Shown piece after piece: positions 51,008 to 60,885 of a stretch of DNA of 64,000 nt. The stretch lies in the NCBI RefSeq assembly GCF_013376455.1, contig NZ_CP045504.1, positions 434,001 to 498,000 of the forward strand, read 5' to 3'. A program made the position numbers and the translations under genes. The stretch is from Desulfolutivibrio sulfodismutans DSM 3696 (GTDB lineage: Bacteria > Desulfobacterota > Desulfovibrionia > Desulfovibrionales > Desulfovibrionaceae). Under the pieces are notes generated by a model. The model ran no database searches and was not told where the DNA came from. It saw only the letters and a program-made list of their open reading frames with translations. Numbering within the stretch: the first letter of the stretch is position 1; every line of letters starts with the position of its first letter.

Positions 51008-51499
51008 TCAGGGCATGGCCAGAAGCCGCAACTGGGCAGGGGCGAAAAGCCAGTGCAGGACCGCCGCCCGGGTGGGCAGTTCGGGAACCTCAAAATGGCC
51101 GACCCCGCCGGGTTCGAAGTGGATGCGGGCCGCCGGGCCGCCGCTTATCAGGGTGGATGCGAGGTGTTCGAGAAGCGGCGCATGGCCGCAACACAAAATC
51201 GAGCGGGCCGGGGCCAGGTCGGCCAAAAAGGCCACGGCCGCGTCCACCTGCCCCGTACCCGAGAAGGCCGCCTCGGCCAGGATGGACTTTTCCGGAAAAC
51301 CCAGGGCCTGGGCCATGATTTCGGCTGTCTGGGCGGCGCGCAGGGAGCGGGCGCAGACCACGGCCTCAAGCGCCACGCCCAGCCGGACAAAGACCTTGGC
51401 CGCCATCAGGGCCTGCCCCCTGGCCACGGGGCTCAAGGGCCGGGCCTGGTCCACATCGCTTGGCAAGCCGGTCCCTGACCGCATGAGATAGATATCCAT
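51008..51499 (-). CDS. SixA-like phosphohistidine phosphatase, active-site His missing
   Basis: 163 residues from the ATG at 51499 (GGAGG upstream). The family starts with a RHG motif that holds the phosphorylated His; here the segment reads IYLMRSGTGLPSDVD, with Ser in place of that His. The second His region (ILCCGHAPLLEHLAS) and the Arg-rich SPVARGQALMAAKV and VVCARSLRAAQTAEIMAQ are kept. It therefore looks like an inactive relative, perhaps binding phosphohistidine or acting as a regulator. Its start codon overlaps that of the divergent amidase gene through the shared CATG at 51497-51500. Confidence 0.8.
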   Translation of the reverse strand: MDIYLMRSGTGLPSDVDQARPLSPVARGQALMAAKVFVRLGVALEAVVCARSLRAAQTAEIMAQALGFPEKSILAEAAFSGTGQVDAAVAFLADLAPARSILCCGHAPLLEHLASTLISGGPAARIHFEPGGVGHFEVPELPTRAAVLHWLFAPAQLRLLAMP

Positions 51500-52751
51500 G
51501 ACCGCCTCCATGAAAAAAAACATGCCCATGTCCGATATCGCAAAATTCCAAGCGGGAAAAGGGACGCCTGCCGCACCCTGCCGGGCGAACCGCAGACGGT
51601 TCCTGATCCGCCTGGCGGGCTTCGCGGCCGTGGCCGCCCTGTCCCCCCTGTCCCTGTCCCTGGCCGCCGCCGATCCCCTGGCTGCCGCGCAACACCTGCT
51701 CGATGCCGGAAAGGTCGAGGAGGCCGTGGCCAGTCTGCGGCGCATCACGGCCGCCGATCCCCGCAACGAACGGGCCTTCATTCTCCTTGGCCGGGCCTTT
51801 GCCCAGTCCGGGAAGCCTGCCCCGGCGCTGGCGGCCTTTCGCGAGGCCCTGCGCATCAATCCCGCCGACACCTACACCCGCATGCTGGCGGACATCCTGG
51901 CCCAGCGGCCTATCCCGGACGAGCCGGTTACGGGGACGAAATACGGGGAAAAGGGCGGTCGGCGCAGCGCCTCGCGCCTGGAAAAGACCGCCCGGGCCGA
52001 ACGGGAGGCGTTTGTGGCCGGAAACGGCAGGCTGCCCCCGGGGGCGGGGCCGTTTCGGCTGGTGATCGACGCCGGGCATGGCGGCCCGGATGTCGGAGGC
52101 GTCGGGGCCTCGGGGCTTCAGGAGAAGGATGTGGCCCTGGACCTGGCCCTGCTGACGGCCCGGGAGATTCAGGGTGCGGACACCGGCATGGCCGTCTTTC
52201 TGACCAGGATGTCGGACATCCGCCTGTCCACGGCGGCCCGGGCGGCCTGCGCCGACCTGTACGCGGCGGACCTTTTTGTGTCCCTGCATGCCCCGAGTGT
52301 GGAGGATGCCGCCGTATCCGGGCTGCATCTCTTCACCCGGCAGGGCGGCGGCGGACAGGACGCCGTGGCCAAGGCCGTGGCCGGGTTTGAAAACCGTCTG
52401 GCCGGGGCGGTTCCGGGATTTCCCCGGGCCGGGCTGCACGGCGTCGAGGCGGGGCTTGTGCGGGAGGGCGTGGCCCGGCGGCAGACCGGGTACAGCGCCC
52501 GCTATGCCGCACTCCTTGCGGAAAGCGTGGGCGGCGGGCCGTTTTCCGGAAAGGGCGGCGTGGCCGGGGCCGGGCTGTCGCTTTTAAACGCCGTGGACGC
52601 CCCGGCGGTCTTTGCGGCCATGGGGTTTCTCTCCAACGCCAAGGATGCGGCCGTGTTGGCCGATGCCGACCGCCGCAGGGAACTGGCCGCTTCCCTGGCC
52701 CGGGCGATCCTTTCTGCGGCCCGCGCCGCCAATGGGAAGGCGTCCGGGTAG
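51498..52751 (+). CDS. N-acetylmuramoyl-L-alanine amidase-like protein with Tat signal and TPR part
   Basis: 417 residues. A twin-arginine signal (NRRRFLIRLAGFAAVAALSP) leads to TPR-like repeats (RRITAADPRNERAFILLGRA) and an Amidase_3 domain from about residue 190: LVIDAGHGGPDVGG (first His), GLQEKDVALDLALL (Glu ligand) and LFVSLHAPSV (second His). The catalytic Glu that usually follows PAVLVE-x-GF is absent: PAVFAAMGFLSN. So the zinc site is present but catalysis is doubtful. It is exported folded through Tat, as is tatA nearby. Starts at 51498, 51510 or 51522 are possible; none has a strong ribosome site. Confidence 0.85.
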   Translation: MTASMKKNMPMSDIAKFQAGKGTPAAPCRANRRRFLIRLAGFAAVAALSPLSLSLAAADPLAAAQHLLDAGKVEEAVASLRRITAADPRNERAFILLGRAFAQSGKPAPALAAFREALRINPADTYTRMLADILAQRPIPDEPVTGTKYGEKGGRRSASRLEKTARAEREAFVAGNGRLPPGAGPFRLVIDAGHGGPDVGGVGASGLQEKDVALDLALLTAREIQGADTGMAVFLTRMSDIRLSTAARAACADLYAADLFVSLHAPSVEDAAVSGLHLFTRQGGGGQDAVAKAVAGFENRLAGAVPGFPRAGLHGVEAGLVREGVARRQTGYSARYAALLAESVGGGPFSGKGGVAGAGLSLLNAVDAPAVFAAMGFLSNAKDAAVLADADRRRELAASLARAILSAARAANGKASG

Positions 52752-52906
52752 GGCTGCGCCCCATGCAAACACGCCTTTCGCGGACGCCGCCCGGGCGGCG
52801 GCTGAGCGACACAACCTGGACGAAAGGAGTCGGGAAAAGACGTCAAGCCCTTGCCTGTATCTCCGCATGAGGCTACATTGCGTCAATCGTGTGAAAGGGC
52901 GTGCGC

Positions 52907-53503
52907 ATGGGCATTGGCGAGCGAAACTGGACCATCCCCAATCTTCTGACCATCTTCAGGGTGCTTCTCACCCCTGTGTTCGTGGTGCTTTTCATGCAGG
53001 AGCGGCTCTATTCCGCGCTTTTGACCTTTGGTGTGGCCGGGCTCACCGATGCCCTGGACGGCGCCATCGCCCGCGTTCTGCATCAACGTTCCCGGCTGGG
53101 GGCCATGCTCGATCCCCTGGCGGATAAAATCCTCCTGGTCACCTCGTTTGTCTGTCTGGCCATCAAGGGTTGGATTCCGGACTGGCTGGCCGTGGTGGTG
53201 GTCAGCCGGGACGTGATCATTGTGGGCGGATTGGCCGTGCTGTCGTTTTCCGGAGTGGACGTGAAGGAGCGCATCAAGCCCCTGATGGTCAGCAAGGTCA
53301 ACACCACGGCCCAGATGCTTCTGATTTTGGCCGTACTCGGGGGGCGGGCCTTTTTCGGCAACGGGGACGACGCGGCGTTGATCCTGGCCCAACATGTCCT
53401 CGTGGCGATCGTGGCCGTTTTGTGCGTGGTGTCCGGGGCGATCTATATTTTCAAGTGGTTCGGATCGTTCCCGGCGGACGGTAAAAACGGCAACGGCAGG
53501 TAG
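52907..53503 (+). CDS. CDP-alcohol phosphatidyltransferase family protein
   Basis: 198 residues from the ATG at 52907, spaced after AAAGGG. About five membrane segments. The active site is LTDALDGAIARVLHQRSRLG and MLDPLADKILL, fitting the D-x2-DG-x2-AR-x8-G-x3-D-x3-D pattern. It transfers a phosphatidyl group from CDP-diacylglycerol to an alcohol; the acceptor may be glycerol 3-phosphate, inositol or another phospholipid (cardiolipin-type). It is more divergent than pgsA near 36.4 kb, so a different product is likely. A terminator follows. Confidence 0.85.
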   Translation: MGIGERNWTIPNLLTIFRVLLTPVFVVLFMQERLYSALLTFGVAGLTDALDGAIARVLHQRSRLGAMLDPLADKILLVTSFVCLAIKGWIPDWLAVVVVSRDVIIVGGLAVLSFSGVDVKERIKPLMVSKVNTTAQMLLILAVLGGRAFFGNGDDAALILAQHVLVAIVAVLCVVSGAIYIFKWFGSFPADGKNGNGR

Positions 53504-53521
53504 ATCGGAGCCGGACCCACG

Positions 53522-53557
53522 AAAAAAAAGCCCCGGATGCGCCATCCGGGGCTTTTT
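53522..53557. terminator. Bidirectional terminator between the phosphatidyltransferase and tatA
   Basis: AAAGCCCCGGATG (53527-53539) pairs with CATCCGGGGCTTT (53543-53555), three-base loop, with an A-run on the left and T-run on the right. It can end both the plus-strand gene and the minus-strand tatA. Confidence 0.9.
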
Positions 53558-53579
53558 GATCAGGCGTCGCTTGCGCGGG

Positions 53580-53771
53580 CTATTTTTTTTCAGCCGGTTC
53601 GTCGTCTTTTTTGGGGGTCACGTCGATCTCTTCCGGCTCAGTGGTGGCCTTCTTGAAATTTTTGATGGCCTTGCCCATGCCGGCCCCTATTTCGGGGAGC
53701 TTGTTCGCACCGAAAATTACCAGTATGATGACCAAAATGATGAGCAGTTCCGGGATTCCGATTCCAAACAT
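53580..53771 (-). CDS. tatA: Twin-arginine translocase subunit TatA
   Basis: 63 residues from the ATG at 53771 behind GGAGG. The N-terminal membrane segment [20 protein letters not shown] is followed by the amphipathic helix [17 protein letters not shown] and a charged tail. TatA oligomers form the Tat export route for folded proteins in the inner membrane; tatB/tatC are not in the window. It stands alone, ended by the shared terminator. Confidence 0.95.
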   Translation of the reverse strand: MFGIGIPELLIILVIILVIFGANKLPEIGAGMGKAIKNFKKATTEPEEIDVTPKKDDEPAEKK

Positions 53772-53889
53772 GCGGCGCCTCCAGCGTATGACGTGAGGCA
53801 GGCTATACACGCGCCATTCCGGCAGGTCAAGAAACCGCCCCCTCCCGCAGGGCGGCCGCGGCCGATGGTGCGACGTTTGTGGAGGGGCC

Positions 53890-54276
53890 ATGTCCGGCGT
53901 GGTACGCGCGCTTCCCGGGCGGCAATGCCGATACTTCGTCCGGGGGCGCTGTTTTCTTTCGGAACACCAGAATCCCGGTCTCGACCAGAAGGTGCGTTGC
54001 GGCGTTTTTTTGCGTCTGTGCGAGGCCTTTGACGAGCATGTGCAGCGCGCCGACGCCTTCGGGCTGGACGAAACCTCCGCCGCCCGCATCTGGAACGAAC
54101 GGTTTCCCCTGTTGCTTGGCCGGGAAGGGTGTTGCCGGGATTACCAACCCGGTGATAGTGACGCCTTTCTCGGGTGCGTGCACGCCGAGGGCGACATCTG
54201 TCTGCGGGCCATGCCGCCCTGTCCCGGCCGGTGCCCGCATTATGTCCTTTTCCGCGAACCTTCGACCAATGGATGA
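53890..54276 (+). CDS. Cys-rich protein of unknown function
   Basis: 128 residues behind GGAGGGG. About eleven Cys, for example [58 protein letters not shown] and [10 protein letters not shown]. The spacing suggests zinc or Fe-S binding. No known family is recognised. It overlaps the following gene by eight bases, so both are probably coexpressed. The pattern recalls the small Cys-rich protein at 18.2 kb, but there is no clear sequence match. Confidence 0.65.
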   Translation: MSGVVRALPGRQCRYFVRGRCFLSEHQNPGLDQKVRCGVFLRLCEAFDEHVQRADAFGLDETSAARIWNERFPLLLGREGCCRDYQPGDSDAFLGCVHAEGDICLRAMPPCPGRCPHYVLFREPSTNG

Positions 54277-55138
54277 CCCCGTGCCCACACAGGATTCCAA
54301 AGCCCCGGCCCCAAGCGTCTATTTCCCCTGCATGCACGCCGGGCTTTTGCCGACGCGCCTTGCGGGCGTCGCCGCCTTTTTCGATCCCGGCCTGGCCACG
54401 GCCTCCCCGGAATCCGGGGAGTCGCTGTATCGTCCGGCGGACCTGCCCCTGGACCAGGCCGCTCTGATGGCCGCCATCGGGCAATATGAGGCCCTGGAGC
54501 GGGAGGTCAAAAACCCCCGTGAGCTGGATGCCTTTTTTTCCACACGGTTCGAGGAGGTTTTTCCCGAAAGTTCCCGGGGCATTGAGGACGCCCTGCGCGA
54601 CCGGATGGCCCCCGGTCGCCCGAAGGCCTCCCGAGCCGGGGCCGTCAAGGCCCAGCTTGGGCTGTGCCTGGCCTGGCGGATGGAGGAGAAGATCCTGGAA
54701 CTGTCCGGCCTTGGCGGCGGGGTGGATCGGTCGATGCGCGAATTCGCCGAAAATCTCGGGCTGTCCGACGAGGATGCGGACGAGTTGCCCCCGGGGCTCC
54801 TGGATGGGACCGGGCTGACGGATAAAAAGACCTTGGCCGGAGAGTTCAGCGGTCCGTGGCGGCCGCTTCTGGACGCCATGCTGCGGTTTCTTCCCGGGCA
54901 TGCCGCCCTTGTGGTCACCGAGGCCCGGGTAGCCGAGGCCTATGCCGAGGCGGGCCTGCTGGACGGGAGCGCAACGACCTCACAAGCCGGGGCCTTCGTG
55001 CCCACGCCCTTTGCTGACCTGTTTACGGCCGTGGCCCTGCCCGGATGGAGACTGCTTCTGGGCAACCGGCCGCGCCCCGAATCCCCCTGGCTTGATGCCC
55101 AAAGAACCGTCCTTATCCCCGTCACCTGGGAGGAATGA
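54269..55138 (+). CDS. Conserved-looking protein of unknown function
   Basis: 289 residues, soluble and acidic, without signal or membrane segment. Helix-rich stretches are DLPLDQAALMAAIGQYEALE, KAQLGLCLAWRMEEKILELS and LLDAMLRFLPGHAALVVTEA. I do not recognise the family. It overlaps the Cys-rich gene before it by eight bases and the HAD hydrolase after it by four (ATGA), so all three form one operon. Confidence 0.65.
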   Translation: MDDPVPTQDSKAPAPSVYFPCMHAGLLPTRLAGVAAFFDPGLATASPESGESLYRPADLPLDQAALMAAIGQYEALEREVKNPRELDAFFSTRFEEVFPESSRGIEDALRDRMAPGRPKASRAGAVKAQLGLCLAWRMEEKILELSGLGGGVDRSMREFAENLGLSDEDADELPPGLLDGTGLTDKKTLAGEFSGPWRPLLDAMLRFLPGHAALVVTEARVAEAYAEAGLLDGSATTSQAGAFVPTPFADLFTAVALPGWRLLLGNRPRPESPWLDAQRTVLIPVTWEE

Positions 55139-55818
55139 TCGTGCGTTACGTGTGCTCGCCCCTGGCCGTTCCGGACGAACTGTCGGCCGTTCGCGGGGTC
55201 GTCTTCGACTGTGACGGCGTGTTGGTGGATTCCCTGGACGCCAACCGCATGTATTACAACCTCATTCGGGAACGCATGGGGCTTTTGTCCATGACCCCCG
55301 AGGAAGAGGAATATGTCCACGCCCATTCCGTGACCAAATCCATGGCCCGGATCATTCCTCCGGAACGGCTGGAGGAGGCGGAGGCCATCCGGCGCGGGTT
55401 CGACTACCGGGACATCATGCCCTACGTCTATCTGGAGCCGGGGCTGCGGGAGCTTTTGGTCCTTTTGCGCCAGAAAAACGTGCGCATGGGGATTTTGACC
55501 AATCGCACCAACACCATGGATCTGGTCCTGGAGACGTTCGACCTGTCGCTGTTTTTTTATCCGGTGGTGACCGCCGGGCGCATCAGCCACCCCAAGCCGT
55601 GCCCCGAGGGCCTGCACCGCATCCTGGCCGCTTGGGAGCTGTCGGCCTCGCAGGTGGCCTACATCGGGGACACGGCCCTGGATGAGCGGGCCGCCCGGGC
55701 GGCCGGGGTTACCTTCTGGGCCTACAAGAACCCGGCCCTCCTGGCCGCCATGCACATCCCCAATTACGACAGCCTGCGCCAGTGCCTGCGCAAGGCCCTT
55801 CCCGATCCCGGGGCCTGA
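55135..55818 (+). CDS. HAD-family hydrolase, phosphoglycolate-phosphatase-like
   Basis: 227 residues. Motif I GVVFDCDGVLVDSLDANR (DxDG; nucleophile Asp), motif II ILTNRTNTM, motif III Lys in HPKPCPEG and motif IV YIGDTALDERAARAAG are complete, with a four-helix cap between. It hydrolyses a phosphomonoester; phosphoglycolate or a similar metabolite is likely. It overlaps the preceding gene by four bases. The YggT gene follows after 211 bases. Confidence 0.9.
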   Translation: MIVRYVCSPLAVPDELSAVRGVVFDCDGVLVDSLDANRMYYNLIRERMGLLSMTPEEEEYVHAHSVTKSMARIIPPERLEEAEAIRRGFDYRDIMPYVYLEPGLRELLVLLRQKNVRMGILTNRTNTMDLVLETFDLSLFFYPVVTAGRISHPKPCPEGLHRILAAWELSASQVAYIGDTALDERAARAAGVTFWAYKNPALLAAMHIPNYDSLRQCLRKALPDPGA

Positions 55819-56029
55819 GGAGCAGGCCGCAACAGGTCCGGGCACGTCCGGTTCGCCAGACCCCTGCCCCGGGCGTCCTGGGACCGCTGTCGCCTACGGC
55901 GGGAAACGGCGGGCAGGGCGACCGGACCTCGCCCGGTGATGAAAAATCCCCTTGATTTGCCGGGTGTGCTGTGCCACCTTTCAGGCAGAGGGCGCGTTCG
56001 ACGTCAGACGCGTGCCTGAAGGAGCGGCA

Positions 56030-56338
56030 ATGCAGATAGTTGGTCTTTTTTTCCGGGCGGTGGCGCTTGTTCTCGACACCGTGCTCATGCTGTATTTCTG
56101 GGTGGTGATCATCTCGGCCCTTTTGACCTGGGTCAAGCCCGATCCCTACAACCCCATCGTCCGATTCCTGTACGCCATCACCGAGCCGGTCTATTACCGC
56201 ATCCGTCGCCTGGCGCCCTTTCTCGTGGTAGGAGGCTTCGACCTGACTCCCATCGTGGTTATTTTGGCCATTCAGTTCTTGCGCAGTTTTCTGGTGCCGG
56301 CCCTGATGGTCGTGGGGTTGTCCGGGCCGCCCATGTAA
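56030..56338 (+). CDS. YggT family membrane protein
   Basis: 102 residues from the ATG at 56030, behind AAGGAG. Two membrane segments (about 3-30 and 70-95) and the conserved SALLTWVKPDPYNPIVRFLY and ITEPVYYRIRRL between them. YggT/YlmG proteins influence cell-division and envelope organisation and are often next to divIVA or proC-type genes. Here divIVA follows directly. A longer upstream frame from 55952 has no support. Confidence 0.88.
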   Translation: MQIVGLFFRAVALVLDTVLMLYFWVVIISALLTWVKPDPYNPIVRFLYAITEPVYYRIRRLAPFLVVGGFDLTPIVVILAIQFLRSFLVPALMVVGLSGPPM

Positions 56339-56353
56339 GGGGACGCACGCGAC

Positions 56354-56899
56354 GTGACCATCTCCAAAAGTGACCTGCTGACGCACACGTTTTCGAAAAA
56401 ATTTTTCGGTTACCGGCCTGCCGAGGTCGATGCGACACTGCGCGAGGCGGCCGAGACCCTGGACCGTCTGGCCGGGGAGCGTGCCGAGCTTCTGCGCCGG
56501 ATCGCGGAGATGGAACGGGATTTACGGGAGTATAAGGAGCGCGAGGCCACCTTGCGCGACACCCTCATGACCACCCAGACCATTGTGGTGGACATGAAGG
56601 ACAAGGCCCGCACCGAGGCTGCGGCCCTGGTGGACGAGGCCAGACGCCAGGCCGACGAACTGGCCGAGGCGGCCAAACGTCGCGTGGCCGGGGAAAACGC
56701 CCGCATTGAGGCGCTTTACCGGCAACGCGAACGCTTTGAGCAGCAGATGCGCGACCTGCTGTTGGCCCATGCCCGGCTTTTGAACGCCCCGGACGAGGGC
56801 CGGGAACGCGACCCCCTGGACGGCGCCCGGGCCTTGGCCGGGGAGCAGGGCGGCGAGACGGCGGGCGGGGACTTTTTGTTTGGCGAGGAACCGGCATGA
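56354..56899 (+). CDS. divIVA: DivIVA-domain protein
   Basis: 181 residues from a GTG at 56354. The N-terminal domain TISKSDLLTHTFSKKFFGYR and PAEVDATLREAAETLDRLAG matches the membrane-curvature-binding DivIVA module, followed by two long coiled coils (about 40-90, 95-145). The tail is acidic and disordered. DivIVA marks poles or division sites and is better known from Gram-positives, though deltaproteobacteria have it. The next gene overlaps by four bases. Confidence 0.88.
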   Translation: MTISKSDLLTHTFSKKFFGYRPAEVDATLREAAETLDRLAGERAELLRRIAEMERDLREYKEREATLRDTLMTTQTIVVDMKDKARTEAAALVDEARRQADELAEAAKRRVAGENARIEALYRQRERFEQQMRDLLLAHARLLNAPDEGRERDPLDGARALAGEQGGETAGGDFLFGEEPA

Positions 56900-57195
56900 C
56901 CGGACCCTCGCCGACGTTCATTGCCCGGCAGGGGCCGGAGAAATGGACCGTCCTGGTCTGGGCCAAGCCAGGCGGGTCGGTGGACGCCGTGGACGGCGTC
57001 CTGGACGGACGGCTTATGGTCAAAGTTCGGGCCAAGGCCGTGGACAACAAGGCCAACCAGGCCGTGGCGGCCATTTTGGCCAAGCGCCTGGGACTTCGGG
57101 CCAGACAGGTGGAAGTGGTGTCGGGGTTGACCGGCCGTCGCAAGACGGTGGCGGTCACGGCCCCGGAGGAACCCGACTGGAGCGTCCTGGCCTAG
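56896..57195 (+). CDS. DUF167 (YggU) family protein
   Basis: 99 residues with the family core [38 protein letters not shown] and [20 protein letters not shown]. The fold is known; the function is not. It is in an operon with YggT and DivIVA, an arrangement seen in many bacteria. It overlaps divIVA by four bases (ATGA). Confidence 0.88.
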   Translation: MTGPSPTFIARQGPEKWTVLVWAKPGGSVDAVDGVLDGRLMVKVRAKAVDNKANQAVAAILAKRLGLRARQVEVVSGLTGRRKTVAVTAPEEPDWSVLA

Positions 57196-57240
57196 GGCCG
57201 GGGATGCTTCGCAACTCCAAGCGGAAAGGGAGACAGGACC

Positions 57241-57474
57241 ATGGAAGCACGCGATCTGGAGCTCATTTCCATGCACGGCGAGAATGACGCGGAACTCAAG
57301 GCCCTGTACGAGGAGCACGTATCGTACGAGAAGATCCTGGAGAAACTGGAGAACAAACCCTATCTCACCCCGGCCGAGGATCTTGAAGTCAAAGAGATCA
57401 AGAAGAAGAAGCTGGCCGGGAAGACCAAGATGGAAGCCATCCTCACGAAATACAGAAATACCGAGGAGAATTGA
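57241..57474 (+). CDS. DUF465 (YdcH-like) small helical protein
   Basis: 77 residues behind AAAGGGAG. The sequence [35 protein letters not shown] and [20 protein letters not shown] is the antiparallel helical hairpin of the DUF465 family. Its role is unknown. It lies directly before ilvB on the same strand. Confidence 0.88.
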   Translation: MEARDLELISMHGENDAELKALYEEHVSYEKILEKLENKPYLTPAEDLEVKEIKKKKLAGKTKMEAILTKYRNTEEN

Positions 57475-57475
57475 C

Positions 57476-59167
57476 ATGGAATTGAGCGGGGCGCAAATCC
57501 TTCTGGAATCCTTGCGCAGAGAGGGGGTTGACGTCGTTTTCGGGTTTCCCGGCGGCGCGGTGATCGACATTTATCACCAACTGCCCAACTACCCGATCAA
57601 TCACGTTTTGGTACGCCACGAACAGGGGGCCATTCATGCCGCCGACGGCTATGCCCGGGCCTCGGGCAAGGTCGGCGTATGCCTGGTAACCTCCGGTCCC
57701 GGGGCCACCAACACCGTGACGGGCATCGCCACCGCCTACATGGATTCCATTCCGGTCGTGATTTTCACCGGACAGGTTCCCACCCCGCTCATCGGCAACG
57801 ACGCGTTTCAGGAAGTGGACATTGTGGGCATCACCCGCTCCTGTACCAAACACAACTATCTGGTCAAGGATGTGACCAAGCTGGCCCACACCATCAAGGA
57901 GGCCTTCTATCTGGCCTCCTCGGGGCGGCCGGGACCGGTTTTGGTGGATATCCCAAAAGACGTGCAGCAGGCCGTGACCGAATACAAGTATCCGAAAACC
58001 ATCAAGATGCGTAGCTACAACCCCACCATCGAACCCAACGTCAAGCAGGTTCGCAAGGTGGCCGACCTCATCGCCAAGGCCAAAAAGCCCATCATCTACG
58101 CCGGGGGCGGGGTCATCTCCTCCAATGCCCACGAGGAACTGACCTGGCTGGCGCGCACCTTGAAGATTCCGGTCACGGCCACGCTCATGGGCCTTGGCTG
58201 CTTTCCCGGCGACGATCCCTTATGGCTGGGAATGCTCGGCATGCACGGCACGTTTGCGGCCAACCACGCCATCAACAACGCCGACCTCATCCTGGCCATC
58301 GGGTCGCGTTTCGACGACCGGGTCACGGGAAAAATCAGCGAGTTCGCCAAAAAAGCCACCATCGTGCATATCGACGTGGACCCCACTTCGATTCAGAAAA
58401 ACGTCCTGGTGCATGTCCCCGTGGTTTCGGACTGCCGGGCCTTCCTTCTGGCGCTGAACCGGGAAATGGCCCCCCGTCTTGACGAGGGCACAGCCACGCC
58501 GTCCCATGACAAATGGCTGGCCCAGGTGCAAGAGTGGGCGACCGAGCATCCGGTCGCCTATTCCCACGAAGGCGCGGCCATCAAGCCCCAGGCCGTGGTG
58601 GAGACCATCTACAAGCTGACCAAGGGCAAGGCCATCATCACCACCGAGGTTGGCCAGAACCAGATGTGGGCGGCTCAGTTTTACCGCTACCATACCCCGC
58701 GTACATTCTTGAGTTCCGGGGGCCTGGGGACCATGGGCTACGGGTTTCCGGCGGCCATCGGGGCCCAGATGGCCTTTCCGGACAAGCTGGTCATTGATGT
58801 GGCCGGGGACGGCTCCATCCAGATGTGCATCCAGGAGCTGGCCACGGCCGTGTGCTACGGACTGCCCGTGAAGATCGTGATCTTAAATAACGGTTATCTG
58901 GGCATGGTTCGGCAATGGCAGGAGCTTTTCTACGCCAAGAATTATTGCGCCACCTGCCTGGATGTGGCCCCGGACTTCGTGAAGCTGGCCGAAGCGTATG
59001 GTGCGGCGGGATATCGGGTCACAGACCCGGCCGAGGTGGAGAAGACCTTGAAGGAGGCCTTCGCCCTGCCCCGGACGGTCATTGTGGACATCGTCGTGGA
59101 CCGGGAGGAGAACGTCTATCCCATGGTTCCGGCCGGTAAGCCCTTAACCGAAATGCTTCTGGTCTAG
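57476..59167 (+). CDS. ilvB: Acetolactate synthase, large subunit
   Basis: 563 residues from the ATG at 57476 behind GAGGAG. ThDP motifs: [33 protein letters not shown] with the catalytic Glu, [16 protein letters not shown], and [15 protein letters not shown] with [15 protein letters not shown]-binding region near 240-370 ([27 protein letters not shown]). It condenses two pyruvate, or pyruvate and 2-oxobutyrate, in branched-chain amino acid synthesis. ilvN follows after 12 bases and ilvC after a further 185. Confidence 0.96.
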   Translation: MELSGAQILLESLRREGVDVVFGFPGGAVIDIYHQLPNYPINHVLVRHEQGAIHAADGYARASGKVGVCLVTSGPGATNTVTGIATAYMDSIPVVIFTGQVPTPLIGNDAFQEVDIVGITRSCTKHNYLVKDVTKLAHTIKEAFYLASSGRPGPVLVDIPKDVQQAVTEYKYPKTIKMRSYNPTIEPNVKQVRKVADLIAKAKKPIIYAGGGVISSNAHEELTWLARTLKIPVTATLMGLGCFPGDDPLWLGMLGMHGTFAANHAINNADLILAIGSRFDDRVTGKISEFAKKATIVHIDVDPTSIQKNVLVHVPVVSDCRAFLLALNREMAPRLDEGTATPSHDKWLAQVQEWATEHPVAYSHEGAAIKPQAVVETIYKLTKGKAIITTEVGQNQMWAAQFYRYHTPRTFLSSGGLGTMGYGFPAAIGAQMAFPDKLVIDVAGDGSIQMCIQELATAVCYGLPVKIVILNNGYLGMVRQWQELFYAKNYCATCLDVAPDFVKLAEAYGAAGYRVTDPAEVEKTLKEAFALPRTVIVDIVVDREENVYPMVPAGKPLTEMLLV

Positions 59168-59179
59168 GGAGGCCACGTC

Positions 59180-59662
59180 ATGCGACACATCATTTCCATT
59201 CTCGTGGAGAACGAGCCGGGCGTGCTGTCCCGGGTGGCGGGGCTTTTCAGCGGCCGGGGGTTCAACATCGAGACCCTCAACGTGGCCCCCACGCTGACGC
59301 CCGGGCTCTCGATCATGACCATCACCACCCACGGCGACGAGCAGATCATCGAACAGATCATCAAGCAGCTACGCAAGCTGGTGACCACGCTGAAGGTTGT
59401 CGACTTAAGCGAGGCCAGCTCCGTGGAGCGGGAGATGATGCTTTTGCGGGTGGACGCCGAGGGGACCAAGCGGGCCGAGATACTACGCATCGTGGACATC
59501 TTCCGCTGCAAGGTGGTGGACGTCAGCCCCGAAGAACTCATCATCGAGGTCACCGGGGAGCAGGGCAAACTGACGGCGCTGATCAATCTGTTGCAGCGCT
59601 ACGGCATCAAGGAAGTGGCCCGGACAGGGGCCGTGGCCCTACGCCGGGGCATGCAGGGATAG
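59180..59662 (+). CDS. ilvN: Acetolactate synthase, small (regulatory) subunit
   Basis: 160 residues. ACT domain at the start: HIISILVENEPGVLSRVAGL, FSGRGFNIETLNVAPT and LSIMTITTHGDEQIIEQI. The C-terminal half is the second regulatory domain (RAEILRIVDIFRCKVVDVSP). It binds valine for feedback control and activates IlvB. Confidence 0.95.
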   Translation: MRHIISILVENEPGVLSRVAGLFSGRGFNIETLNVAPTLTPGLSIMTITTHGDEQIIEQIIKQLRKLVTTLKVVDLSEASSVEREMMLLRVDAEGTKRAEILRIVDIFRCKVVDVSPEELIIEVTGEQGKLTALINLLQRYGIKEVARTGAVALRRGMQG

Positions 59663-59775
59663 CCGCGCGGCCCGGCGCAGGCGACCGCTTTACAGGGACA
59701 GGCGTTTTACACTACGGACCCAACCCACGACGGACGAAACGGCGCCCGGCGCGACATAAGCTCGGAGCCGCCTGA

Positions 59776-60837
<1,062 letters not shown>

Positions 60838-60885
60838 GCTCGACAACACGGGCCGGGCCTGGCGGCGCGGCCTTGGAGGGGCGCC

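Noticed and set aside
53522-53557. A-rich and T-rich hairpins read as possible attachment sites
   Set aside because: This and the similar ones are ordinary intrinsic terminators; no integrase gene is present in the window.
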